DNA of 64,000 nt, taken from Anastrepha obliqua (lineage: Eukaryota; Arthropoda; Insecta; Diptera; Tephritidae). The position numbers and the translations under genes are program-made. The DNA is taken from positions 90,713,784 through 90,777,783 of the forward strand of contig NC_072893.1 in assembly GCF_027943255.1 (NCBI RefSeq), written 5' to 3'. Below are positions 21,094-31,989 of the stretch, in pieces (within the stretch, counting starts at the first letter, position 1; each line of letters begins with the position of its first letter). A model generated the notes under the pieces. It was not told the origin of the DNA. It worked only from the letters and a program-made list of their open reading frames with translations, and ran no database searches.

Positions 21094-24000
21094 GCAATAA
21101 AATACACTTAACAAAAAAATTGTTTTTAGAAAAAGGATTTTTTTATAATATTTTATATTATTAGCTGAAACAATGCTTAGCAGTCCCCATAGATTCAAAT
21201 GTATAAATAATAATTTCTATGCAACTTTCAAGCATAATCTTGGTCATTAATGAAAAAGTAAAAAAAATCTGAGAGGGGCTGTTTGAAAAATGGCCACAAA
21301 GCAAAATTTGCCAAAAGTTTTAACAAAGAAAAAAAAAAACAAAATAAAAATACTTCACAAAAATAAATTGTTTAAAAAGTAAAAAAAAAAAATTTACAAA
21401 AAAATATAAAAATATTAAAAATAACTCTACACCAATATTTCCAACATTGAATAAATTTATAAAATTTTTAAAAAGTTGTTTCAGTTTACTTTTATTATGT
21501 ATTAGGAGTATTGGAATTTAACTTAATTGTTTTTGTTAAAAATTCTTTTGTAATATAGTAAGTAGTCAGTAAGAATAATTGTTTATTGTTTAAAAAAATA
21601 TAAAATAAAAATAAAAATAAAACTAAAAAAAATTAGCTAATTTTTATAAAAGTTCACGACTTGGCATGGAATCGATCTCCTTATTCTTCAAGTTCCGCAT
21701 TTAAATCAACAAAAAGGCAAATGTTCAGATGGTCTGAGAAACGTTTCAGTATTAGAAGTCAATGGAAAAGGTATAACCCGCTGACATATAGTAATGGTCT
21801 CCCCATCAGTTTCCACAATAAACATGGCCTTGTTATTGGTATGCATTTTCAATTCAGTGATTTTTTAACACAGCTGTAGTAACGAGAACAAAGCGAAGAG
21901 TGGCACACCCTATATATGCCAGTGTCTGTTCTAAATACCAAAAATTCAGCATTAAAGCGAACTAATTAATGATTGACTAATTGACTTGTGTTCTCTCAGT
22001 AATTTTTTTATCAGGTTGTGAATGCCGTTAAACATCGTGTAAATATGATTCGATGAAATTGTTCTTCTCCTAATCAAAAAATTTGTAACTAAGTTGCTGA
22101 CATTTTCGATCGACGAAAGGCATCACTCCAATCATTTGCGCATAGCTCAGGAATCACACCTTGACCGTGACATTAATTTTTGCAGCAAAGAATATTTTCG
22201 AGTACATAAATACCCAAGCAGGGAAACAATCCGGACCTCTTATCCATATTCCATCGATTTTATTTTTTTTATTTTTCTTTTTATTTTTCTTTTTAATAAT
22301 AAAACGTTTTATCAATTTAAAGACTAAAAATCTTGTAATTAGACGTACTCAACTTGTCCAGAATCTCGCTGCGCATTTCCCAAAGATAGATTTATGTGGC
22401 CTAGCCTGGGATCAACTACTAAACAATTTATTTGCTTAAAGCAAATGACTCTGCAAAGAGGTACACTTTTTTAATTTTTTCATGCATTTTTATGTATTCT
22501 CAACTTTTTCAAAGCCCACCAAATTAATTTGTATTTCATCTCGTTAGCATTTTTTTTAAATAACCACATTTCCAAATAAGCAAAGTATATACAATTCTGG
22601 ATTTCCGTAATGAACTCAAACGCAGCTCAAGGCAGACATACCTGGCCGCAAGTACAGTATATCTTTAGCAAAAAAATCACCAAATTGCGGTTATATGCAG
22701 CTTAAAACCTTTTTCATTAACAGACGACTATGCACACTCCGCTGCAATTATTTGGGGCAATGCAAAAATGTAAAAGCCATTCAGTTCGGCAGCAGCGACA
22801 TTTACAAACGAATACCGGAGCAAGCGAAAGCGAACGGAAATCGCATATGAAGCAAATGGAAATGGAAACGGAAAAGAAGTAAAATTAAAGAAGTTCAAAG
22901 ACTCTTTACAAATGTATCGTAAACGGTAGCCACCACTAAAAGTGCCCCGGTAAATGGCATTGCATTTTTTCTTTTTTTTTTTCAACAATATATTCTCCAC
23001 TGTCCTGCTTACAATTTTTGTTGTCCACATTCAATTGCTATGGCAGTACTGGCGCTTGCTGATCGCGTTTTCTGACCTCCTGTCTTCTCAGTCTCTTATC
23101 CTACTGTTAGCCGGTTCATTGGCGCATAATCCAGTGGAAAATTCAATTTATTCCACACATCTTGTGAATGACCTTTTTCGAGTGGATTGTCCTTTTTTGG
23201 AGTTTTGCATTTTCTTTTCACTGTCATGCTCTGTACTCTTCCATAGTTTTCTGTTGCGGTTCGTCTGCTTTTCTTGAGTGGGAATTATTTTAGTTTTTAA
23301 TTTGTTTTTCCGCTCTATTATACTGACATGTGCGAGAATGTATGCAGATAGCAGCTGACCACAGACTTCAGCCATGTGCGCGATTCAAAAATAAAATTCT
23401 ATTTTATTTGCATTTGTAAATGACTGCGGTGCTGGTTAACCCTGGCGCTGACAGTTTACCATTTGCACAAGCATCTAGCGCAGAGGATACCGGCATACAT
23501 TCACAGATGAGTTTATGTGCATAGCCTGTAGGAAAAATAACTAAGCAGGCGATTAAAGGAATATTTTTTAAAAATTTGGCAAAAAGCCAACAGCTGTAAA
23601 CCACATGGCCCAACGCTTGTTTTTGGCTCAGGCGGACATATCAAATTCAAACACTTTGGAAGTAGCAATGCGCGCTGGAGCCATAAGAAAAACTTTCTTA
23701 ACATTTGGGTTCAACTGGTCAGCCTTCGAATATGATTCACGAATTATTTCACGCAATTTGCGAAGTGAAGGAGCAAGGCAGTTTCATTAGTTTTGATTAA
23801 AACACTTAATTTCATTCATCACAATCAATAGCTCAGCGTCTTTGTTAGACTTGCACTCAGTTTATTAATTGGGTTGTCGAAAAATAGATCAATGTTAAAA
23901 TTATCTACTATTTTAGCACGGCCATGTGGAGCAAAAATGCTGTTTTGAAACTTGTTCATCACTCCTAAGCACTCTTAAAACTACATTCATTACGTTGTCT

Positions 24001-24619
24001 CTCGACAAAAAATTCCCTACCAGATATATCGTTAAATGTATATGTAGATATGTATATGTCTCTCTGCTTTTTTACATCCATCCAGATACAAATGTGCAAA
24101 TGAGTATTTGGCTTTTTGCGCTAGTTCGCAATGCAAAATGAAATTAAATAGTTTAGTGACCAACAACAGTTATTTCTTATTTTCGTTCTTGTTTTTTTTT
24201 TTTGGTAAGCGGCGAATCAGTATACGGGAAGCGTTTGATAGCAGCGCTTTGATTAGCTTTTTATATGAATTTTCGTTGTCTCCCTATTCTCCCACCAAAT
24301 ACGAGTATATCGCTTAATTGGTTGAAATATATTTAAAAAGTTTTATTTTTATTTTTGTGAACAATAGAATTAATTGAATTTGGAGGTGTTATGGTTTAAT
24401 AAAGCCTCCTTTTTTAATTTCGTAAATAGTTCTAATAATATTTTGAGACTGATCCACAAAACAAAAAAAACAGAATGCAAAAATTGCTTTAATTTTGGCT
24501 TAGCAGAGATTCTGTGCATTGGAGAATCGGCCACAACTGACTGGTGGGTTCCAAACGACCTCCTTCATTCGCTGTTTTTATAATTTTCTCAAAATTAAGT
24601 AGCTTGCATGCCTGTTAAG
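21094..24619. other. Long AT-rich noncoding stretch
   Basis: A-rich low-complexity sequence (21110-21650) is followed by mixed sequence. Frames at 21661-21879, 22094-22439 and 22954-23277 give no recognisable family. T-runs occur at 22970 and 24190. No supported gene or element. Confidence 0.45.
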
Positions 24620-24815
24620 GTATTCCTATGTCATTGCCTGTGTACACTTTAGTCAGCTTGAATAGAAAAAATGTAGATATCATCCCCAGTTATCACATCT
24701 CACCAGTATCACAGCTTTTACTATTGCCATCAGTTTAGCCTGAAAAACGCTGCAGTAATTAAGTAACTGAAAGGCGATATAGATCCCCAGTGTATGAATG
24801 GATGGACGCGCCCTA
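24620..24815 (-). pseudogene. LINE RNase H N-terminal scrap
   Basis: One minus-strand frame reads GIYIAFQLLNYCSVFQAKLM followed by AIVKAVILVRCDNWG and a stop, then a degenerate continuation. This corresponds to the RNase H block written roughly as F.L.d..SVFQAE..AI..A in Jockey/LOA/R1-like LINEs. The catalytic Glu of FQAE is Lys here. Only this part of the element is recognisable. Confidence 0.65.
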
Positions 24816-25263
24816 TCTTACATCACCCTGCTCCCACTCTTCTCGTGAGGGTAGAAGGTCGTGAATGTTGTGAATGGTGTGGTGACAGTTGTTGGCGGAA
24901 GTGTGTAATCAACCAGTCCGAGAAGCTCCATAATACCAGATAGATTATTACTTAGGGTGGGCAACCTTATTGTCGCATTGCTAGCGATTGGGTAAGCAAT
25001 TAAGGAATTGAAGGCCCACGTGAGAAAAATATACGTTAAAAATTTATATTGCTTCTTGTTGTTGTCATGTGCAGCATGGAACATTCCCAATAGATTTCTG
25101 GGTAATGCGGCTGACATGAAAGTGCTTGGCCGAATCTAAATCCGCGTGGTTCGAGCAACATAAAACCGACTGTCGGGGAAATGAGATTTAGAGCACTCAT
25201 TTTCTTCAATTTTAGTAGGTCTTCCAAATTTGTAACCACAACTGTTCCGAAACGCAGATATAT
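24816..25263. other. GC-richer unassigned block, probable repeat
   Basis: Minus-strand frames (25036-25239 and 24818-25117) are open but have no known motif. The segment around 25055-25215 (TTGTTGTTGTCATGTGCAGC onward) is compositionally unlike its surroundings and looks like interspersed-repeat sequence. I cannot show a second copy in this window. Confidence 0.3.
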
Positions 25264-25568
25264 AGATAATTAGCGCTAACACGCTTTTTGGGTGTTGGTC
25301 GAGCTCCTCCTCTTATTTGTGTTGCTCATCTTGATGTTGATCCGCAAATGGAGAGACCTCCAGTTTCAAGCCGACACCGAACGGCAGATATTTTTATGAG
25401 GAGCTTTTTAATGGTAGAAATACACTAGGAGACTTGCCATTGCCTGTCGAGGGGCGACCGCTATTAGAAAAATGTTTTTCTTAATTTTAGTGTTTCATGG
25501 AGATTAGAACCTACGTTCTCCGAATTCCGAATGGTGGTCACGCACCAACCCATTCGGTTACGGCGAAC
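25264..25568 (-). mobile_element. tRNA-derived SINE, near full length
   Basis: In minus orientation it reads from the head near 25568 (GCCGTAACCGAATGGGTTGG) through a B-box region, the GCGGTCGCCCCTCGACAGGC segment and ATATCTGCCGTTCGGTGTCG. It ends TTAGCGCTAATTA. It is oriented opposite to the copy at 25910 and separated from it by about 340 bp. Confidence 0.9.
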
Positions 25569-25909
25569 CGCAGATAGTGTTGATGATAACCATTTCATGG
25601 TAGTAATGCAGGCAATGGGTTTCGTTTATGGTAATCATATTATTATAAACTTGTTTCTTTTCTTCCCATTTACCATTCCGAGATTATTAGAAAAGTTCCG
25701 CAAATCGCTTAATATCTATCGCGTAGGAATACTATACGCTTGAATTCACAAATCGATGAACTCCCTATAACAAGAATTTGAGAGAAATTATAATATATTA
25801 TATTCTTTTGAAAGTACAAATTCAAACCTATGATATTGCAATCGCATCTTGGATCTGACGGCATGTGGAAAGTATTAAATGAAATATACTTGGAGTAATT
25901 GCTAATCTT

Positions 25910-26230
25910 GGCGGCCGCCGTAGCCTAATGGGTTGGTGCGTGATTACCATTCGGAATTCACAGAGAGGTCGTTGGTTCGAATCTCGGTGAAAGCAAAATT
26001 AATAAAAACATTTTTCTTATAGCGGTCGCCCCTCGGCAGGCAACGGCAAACCTCCGAGTGTATTTCTGCCATGAAAAAGCTCCTCATAAAAATATCTGCC
26101 GTTCGGAGTCAGCTTGAAACTGTAGGTCCCTCCATTTGTGGAACAACATCAAGACGCACACCACAAATAGGAGGAGGAGCTCGGCCAAACACCTAACAGA
26201 AGTGTACGCGCCAATTATTTTTTTTTTTTT
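25910..26230 (+). mobile_element. tRNA-derived SINE, full length with perfect TSD
   Basis: The head GCGGCCGCCGTAGCCTAATG continues GGTTGGTGCG (A-box-like), with the B box GGTTCGAATCTC near 25974-25985. The body contains GCGGTCGCCCCTCGGCAGGC, TATCTGCCGTTCGGAGTC and GGAGGAGGAGCTCGGCCAAA, and the tail GTGTACGCGCCAATTA runs into a T-rich end. A 14-bp duplication TAATTGCTAATCTT flanks it exactly (25896-25909 and 26231-26244). This is the hallmark of L1/RTE-type target-primed insertion. Confidence 0.95.
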
Positions 26231-26244
26231 TAATTGCTAATCTT

Positions 26245-26910
26245 ACTAAATTTTTTTCGTGATCAGGGTAGTTAATTGATTTGGCAAGTAAAAGTAAATT
26301 ATTAGTTCAAATTAAGTCTTCGAATTATTCTTTTATTGCGAAAAAAAATAATTTTATGAATATAATGAATAATTTTGCAGACATAGTAGTCTACCTGATA
26401 CACTTTTGCGTATACTTATGACACTAAATTCGGTGTCGTCGTTAAAACCATACTTAAATTGTACCAGATGGGGTTTTGACTTTTCTAATTTTATCCAGTG
26501 CATTTTGAGCCAATAAACTGATATCCCTGTAACTGATACCTTTCTGTTAGTGATACAATTTTCTAAAGTACTTGTAGGGAAACAGTCCTGATGCATCATG
26601 TGAACCGTATGAAACGATGCTTTCTTTTTACAGGTTTTTATTAAATTATACTAGTTCCAATCATCTGGCGAAAAGATATGCCGAACATTTTTTGCTTGCG
26701 ATTCTATGATAGCAAGTTGTGCATACGAACAAAAACAAAAATAACGGAACTTTTTTCTGCGAATTTGTTCGCGCCGTATTCACTGTAAAATTTTTCTCAG
26801 AATTTATTATAGGACTAAGTACAACGATGAAATGGGAATTGGTTTGATGCAAAACCAATTGTTGTAGTTCTCTTGGCTTCAGTGAGCAGTCGTTGATATT
26901 CAAAATTGTA
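26245..26910. other. Noncoding stretch
   Basis: AT-rich with no recognised gene. The open frame at 26354-26599 on the minus strand shows no motif. Confidence 0.4.
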
Positions 26911-27611
26911 CAGGGCAGTCGAGGTAAATCCGGAAGGTAAATCCATTTCGAAAGCTCTGGAGCAGTAGCGTTAATTCTAAAACCGCTGATAAAGGGACAT
27001 TTTTTTAGTGTATTGTTTTTTGATTGACATTGAAGTGCCGGAGTAAGTGCTAGTGAAACGATGAGTCGACAGCAGGACAGAAGAGGTGTGATACTAGAGT
27101 CACTTCGCCCGGAAAAAGTACTAAAGAGATAATTGAGTGGTTTGGCTGCAAAAAAACGCAAGTTTACGAAATTGCAAAAGTTTTTCCTGAAGCCGACTGC
27201 AAGGATGATGTCTTTTCTGATCGACCAAGTCATACAAAGACTTCAACTTGGCTCCAGAACAACCTACCCTACCACTGGTCACCTGATTTTTGGCCACCTT
27301 CAAGCCCAGACTGCAATCCTCTTGATTATTACGTGTGGGGCACAGTTGAAGCAAAAGTTAGCGCGAAGCCTCATAACACTAAGGGCGCTCTGAAGACAAC
27401 CATCGAGGAAGTGATGGCCACAATGGACATAGAGGAGGTAGCTCGCGCATGTGGGCACTTCAGGTCCCGGCTGGAGCAGGTAATTGCACGAGATGGAGGT
27501 TACGTTGAATAATTTTCAACTATGATATGTGTACTCACATTACACAAAGTTAAGTGCAAATAATATTATTTTTGAGTAAATATCCAATAGTTCTGCACCT
27601 CGACGGCCCTG
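26911..27611 (+). mobile_element. Deletion derivative of a maT-like element (701 bp)
   Basis: It is flanked by TA. The left end CAGGGCAGTCGAGGT (26911-26925) is matched with one mismatch by the inverse of the right end (27597-27611): CAGGGCCGTCGAGGT. It contains the two ends of a transposase gene with the middle removed, so it is a candidate non-autonomous, MITE-forming element. Confidence 0.85.
27061..27512 (+). pseudogene. maT-like (DD37D-type) transposase, middle deleted
   Basis: It starts MSRQQDRRGVILESLRPEKV. After a small frameshift it continues EIIEWFGCKKTQVYEIAKVF, then EADCKDDVFSDRP, which is the N-terminal helix-turn-helix part. The frame then joins directly to WLQNNLPYHWSPDFWPPSSP and DCNPLDYYVWGTVEAKV, carrying the expected third catalytic Asp, and ends VIARDGGYVE* (stop 27510-27512). 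The first and second catalytic residues are lost in the deletion of roughly 200 residues. The NPLDYYVWG wording groups it with the DD37D elements at 4.3 and 27.9 kb rather than with mariners. Confidence 0.85.
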
Positions 27612-27905
27612 TAATTAAATTCAAAATAAGTAGTTTAATGTATGCCGTTTAATATGAAAGATTGTGATTAAATATAAATCTTAGATACTAAGTAACCAAA
27701 AAATTATAGTTGGTGCAACATGCCTAGTTCCGCACATGAACTTTTTGTACACGGATGCGATACAATTAAATTCTTTGATTTATGTACAGGGTGAGCGATA
27801 TTAAGTGTTACCTATTCAAAACACCATAACATTTTTGTGTGAAATTAGTTTTTATTGATTTCAAAGACAAAATTGTTCAAAAATGATTACAATTTTAAAA
27901 TACAT
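27612..27905. other. Short noncoding stretch
   Basis: AT-rich. CAGGGTGAGCGATATTAAGT near 27788 may be the outer end of the neighbouring maT-like element, but I did not find its inverted partner. Confidence 0.35.
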
Positions 27906-28934
27906 TCAGTTTAGCTCGATATGTCCACCTTTTGCCTTGACTATAGCCTTCAAACGGTCAAAAAATGAGTTGCATGCGGCACGAATGTGATCTTGAGGTA
28001 TTTTGGCCCATTCTCGTATAATCGCTTTTTTCAGCGCATCCATACTAGCATATTTTTGAGTGCTCACCTTGCTCTTCAAAATGGACCAGGTGGAATAGTC
28101 CATCGGATTTGCGTCTGGCGAATTCGAAAGCCATTGTGTGGACGAAATGAAGTGTGGAACATGATTTTGTAACCATTCTTGGTTCACACGAGCTCTATGA
28201 GAGGGTTCCGAGTCCTGTTGGAACGTCCATGGTCTACGATCGAAATGTTTCCGTATCCACGGCTCTAAAGCAGCTTCTAAAACATTTTCCCGATAATAAA
28301 TCGCATTCACTTTGACACCAGGCTCGATAAAAGCGATTGGAGAGCGTCACTGCGGCCCAAACCATTACTTGCGATGGGAAATTGCTTCGAGTGGCCATAC
28401 GTAGGCTCAAATTCTCGTATGAGCGTTTGGTCAAGTAAACACGATCGTTTTGAATGTGTATGAACTGCTCAATTGGGAATTTTTTTCATCAGAAAACACA
28501 ATGTTAGGAAATTCGCCACATTCGTGCAAGCGCAACAACTCCTTTGCTCTTTCGCACCGAACTTTTTTTTTCTGGGATGAAAGATCGTGTGCTTTTGGAA
28601 CTTGTAAGCCGTGACCTTGAGCTCATTCTTCAATGTGCGTCGAATGCTGTCTTGCGATATTTTCAGTTCACTGGCCATTTTTCTTCCACTTCGACGTGGA
28701 TTTCGTTCAAGTCGAGCCTTCACCTTCCGAACCATTTCTGGCGTTGTTGCGGTTTTTTTTGGTCCACCTCCATAGCGTTTTGCAATGCTACCAGTATCAT
28801 TTTAACGTTTTATAATGCGATACACAAACATTTTATTCACTTTGAGGTGACTGAGCTCACGAACAATAGCAGGTTGTGATTTTCCAGCCAAATATAACCT
28901 AATCACAGTACATATTACGTTTGAATTCCATTAC
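27906..28934 (-). pseudogene. maT-like (DD37D) transposase, full length with frameshifts
   Basis: The minus strand from about 28934 gives a degraded N-terminal domain (RLYLAGKSQPAIVRELSHLK, then NDTGSIAKRYGGGPKKTATT) and a second helix-turn-helix region (MVRKVKARLERNPRRSGRKM, SELKISQDSIRRTL). The first catalytic Asp lies in IVFSDEKN near 28480. After two or three frameshifts it continues LTKRSYENLSLRMATRSNFP and MVWAAVT. The last 134 residues are one open frame with FQQDSEPSHRARVNQEWLQN (second Asp) and SPDANPMDYSTW (third Asp), ending KAKGGHIELN*. The second-to-third Asp gap is 37 residues, the maT pattern. All three catalytic residues remain, but the frame is broken. Confidence 0.88.
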
Positions 28935-29313
28935 AGAAAAAAAAACCTGAGACGCAAATGCTTTTGATGGCTTATAAACAATATATTGAACTGTCATCAG
29001 CACAATTTTGACGTTGATGTCATGAGCTGTTTTACAGATACAAGCAGTGCATCAATTATGAGTTCCTACTCTGAGGATCTAAGTTCAGAAACTGATACAT
29101 ATACACAATGAATATATCATCAATTTATGCTTTCGTTTTGTTCTCCTAATCTCAAGAAAATTATGCTACTTTTTGTCAACTGATTTATTCACATTTTTAA
29201 TACATATAATTGTAAGTGTCGGCAATAATTATGCCTTATTTTAACTCCATATTATTACTGGTTCGGAAAAACCGATTTAATTTTTTAAATTAGCAATGTG
29301 TACCAGGTATATA
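28935..29313. other. Noncoding stretch
   Basis: AT-rich with nothing recognised. It may include the 5' end of the maT-like element at its left side. Confidence 0.4.
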
Positions 29314-30168
29314 CCTATGAAATGAGACTTTCCGCTATTAGTCCATAGATGTCGCTAGGAGTATTTTTAAACCTTCCCAAATGTCTTGTTGTTGTTGTTT
29401 TCGTCTGTCATCTGTCAACAATATTCAGTTAATTGTTTGTTACGTTTCATACAACAATGCATTTTTGTCGCTCTTAAAAATGTCGAATTTCGTGCCTTCA
29501 AACAACGATTTGTGGACATCGTTGATTTTCTGTCATCAATTGAAGAAAAACGCTTCTCAAACACATCAAATGCTTATAAAAGTAAGTAGAGCACAGTGCT
29601 TCAGGTGGTTTGAAAAACTCCGAAGTGGTGATTTTACCGTGGAGAACGAGCTTGAGGACGCCGAATTGCAAGCATTGTTGGATGAAGATGATGGTCCAAC
29701 GCAAGAAATGATGGCAGAGCAGCTGGGAGTGACCCAAAAAACCATTTGCAAACGTTTGAAAGACATGGGAATAATTTTAAAGGTCGGAAAATGGGTGCCG
29801 CATGAACTGACAATGTAACAATGTACCGCCACATCGAACAAGAGCGACCCGGGACATCGAACAAGAGCGATTGGGATCCGCTGGTGCATGGGGCTTACTC
29901 ACCAGACTTGGCGCCTTCCGATTATCATTTGTTTTCATCGATGGGCCACGCACATTCCGAGCAGAGGTTCAATTCTCACGAAGATGCCAAAAGATGACTC
30001 GATGATTGGTTTGCGGCCAAAGCCGGCCTTTTTTTTTGGCGCGGCATCCACAAATTCCTGAGAGATGGGAAAAATGTGTCGCTAGTGATGGCTTTTATTT
30101 TGAAGATTAAATTTGTAACCATTTTTTGTTAATAAATGTTAGAAATTGAAAAAAGTCACATTTCATAG
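29314..30168 (+). mobile_element. Mariner element, internally deleted, with TIRs
   Basis: The left CTATGAAATGAGACTTT (about 29315-29331) matches, with one mismatch, the inverse of the right end (about 30152-30168): CTATGAAATGTGACTTT. Both ends abut TA. The length of about 855 bp against about 1.3 kb for a full element reflects loss of the catalytic middle. Confidence 0.85.
29480..30110 (+). pseudogene. Mariner transposase, N- and C-terminal parts only
   Basis: It starts MSNFVPSNNDLWTSLIFCHQ (ATG 29480) and carries the DNA-binding half: CFRWFEKLRSGDFTVENELE, LQALLDEDDGPTQEMMAEQL and GVTQKTICKRLKDM, up to GKWVPHELTM*. About 60 bp later the C-terminal part resumes in another frame with AYSPDLAPSDYHLFSSMGHA, HSEQRFNSHEDAKR and a stop, then LDDWFAAKAGLFFWRGIHKF. 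It ends GFYFED-like at 30108-30110 after one more shift. The first and second catalytic Asp are deleted; the third (APSDY) remains. The wording resembles mellifera/cecropia-group mariners, but I cannot fix the subfamily. Confidence 0.88.
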
Positions 30169-30713
30169 TAGTCCTTTTTGGAGTAAAGTTTTAATAAATT
30201 CCGACCACTTTTTCAATCTTTGTCTATTGTTCGTATAGAGTCGAAGCACTTTGGACCAATACGGCCGGTATTCCTGTGTATTGCACGTTATCTAAAAACT
30301 TTCAATTAAGTTATATTAGACCGGGCTCTGTTACTAATATAGCTTTCAAAGATCCACAGATTATTTTTACACAGCTCTCGATTGCAATCGAACTCATATT
30401 AGTAAATCGAAGATATCATACCCTATATGCATATGTGAAAAATCGCTCAACGCACGTAAGAGCTGTCAAAGTAAAAGATTGCTAAAACGAAACGCGAACT
30501 CGAAAGACCCAAAACGTTGTTGGCAATTGGTCACGTTGGTTCACGCTAATCAGTTCAGGTGTTCTTTTAACACCGTTAGTATCTTTCTCTGTCATTAGCT
30601 GAAATTTATATACTCGTACACAGTAGCCAGCAGATCGAAACTTATAGCAGTTCTGAGTTAGGAGCAGTTTAGTTGGGCTACCCTGTATAAACGCGTATAT
30701 ATATATATATATA
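30169..30713. other. Noncoding stretch ending in a TA microsatellite
   Basis: No gene was seen. It ends in a TATATATATATATA run (about 30696-30713), into which the next mariner appears to have inserted. Confidence 0.5.
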
Positions 30714-31987
30714 CGAGGGTGGATTGATAAGTCTTTAGAATGAAAAACTAGACATTGGTTTTTTAACAAAAAATTGATTTATTTTTCCGCATAATCTCCT
30801 TTTAAGTCAATACATTTTTTCCAACGCTTTTCTAACATATTTATTCCTTCTCTAAAATAAGTTTTTCAAAACCTTCAAAATAAGCATTTGTTTCAGCTAT
30901 AACTTCACTATTTGACACAAATCTTTTTCCGCCGAGCCATTTTTTCATATTTGGAAAAAGTCACTGGCAGCTAAATCTAGCGAATATGGCGGATGAGGGA
31001 GCAATTCATAGCCTAACTCATTTATTTTTTCTTGCGTTTTCCAAGATGAATGTGAAGGAGCGTTATCATGATGAAAGAGGATTTTCTTCTTCTTCAAATG
31101 TGGCCGTTTTTGCTTAATATTTTGGTCCAATGTATCCAACAAAGATGAATAATATTCAGCTGTGATGGTTTTACCCTTTTCGAGATAACCTATGAAAATT
31201 ATACCTTGTGCATCCCAAAAAATAGATGCCATAACCTTACCAGCTGATGCAACGACCTTTGCCTTCTTTGGAGCACTTGAGCCACGTTCTGCCCATTGTT
31301 TGGACTGTTCTTTAGACTCTGGTGTATAGTGGTGGATCCATCGTTATGAAACGACGCAAAAATTCCGATGGATTTCTGTTAAACATGTCTAAACCAACTT
31401 TTGAAGTCGACATTCGGTTCATTTTTTGCAGAGGAGTTAGCAAACGCGGCACCCATCTTGCTGAAAGCTTTTTCATACCCAATTCATAATGTATTATGTT
31501 ATGCACACGTTCATAACTAATGTTCACAATGTCAGCAATCTCTCTCAATTTAATTCTTCGATCTTGTGGGACAATTTTGTACACTTTTTCCCCCGTTTCT
31601 GGAGTCGCTACCTCTTTTGGTCTGCCAGAGCGTGGCTCATCTTTGATGCTTATCTGACCACGTTTAAACTCGTTTACCCAATTGTAAACTGTTGCATTTG
31701 AGGGTGCATGTTCCCCTAATACTGTCTGCAACTCCTCAATAATTTGTTTCTGGTTTAAACCTTTCAAATGAAAGTACTTTATAACAGCACGAAGTTCACT
31801 TTTTTCCATGTTTAATAAAAGTACAATAGTGTTTTGCAAAAATAATTCTCAAAAAAGTACCGTTTGACCATATGCTATGAAATTTTGACAGCTCGCTTTT
31901 GACAGTTCTCTTTTAACGATCACAATAATTAAGTAAATTAATGACCGATAGATGTCGCAATTCTAAAGACTTATCAATTCACCCTCG
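30714..31987 (-). mobile_element. Mariner element, about full length, with TIRs
   Basis: The left CGAGGGTGGATTGATAAGTC (30714-30733) matches, with one mismatch, the inverse of the right end (31968-31987), and the match runs on through TTTAGAAT. TA flanks both ends. The length is 1274 bp, normal for mariner, and the transposase runs on the minus strand. Confidence 0.93.
30779..31809 (-). pseudogene. Mariner (DD34D) transposase with three frameshifts
   Basis: I chose MEKSELRAVIKYFHLKGLNQ (ATG 31809) as the start, since the ten residues before it in the same frame are not mariner-like. The DNA-binding half is complete, with YNWVNEFKRGQISIKDEPRS and LGMKKLSARWVPRLLTPLQK. The frame breaks at RRFITMDP, where the first catalytic Asp (normally DETW) sits; a short deletion just after the Asp shifts the frame. 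It resumes as ESKEQSKQWAERGSSAPKKA and MASIFWDAQGIIFIGYLEKG, then LFHHDNAPSHSSWKTQ (second Asp) and YSLDLAASDFFQI* (third Asp, 34 residues later). Two more shifts lead through KKWLGGKRFVSNSEVIAETN to GDYAEK* at 30779. The wording resembles irritans/mauritiana-type mariners. Confidence 0.9.
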
Positions 31988-31989
31988 TA

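Noticed and set aside
25974..25985. A functional tRNA gene
   Set aside because: The B box is part of the SINE head; the tRNA-like part lacks a proper cloverleaf and is repeated with the SINE body in every copy.
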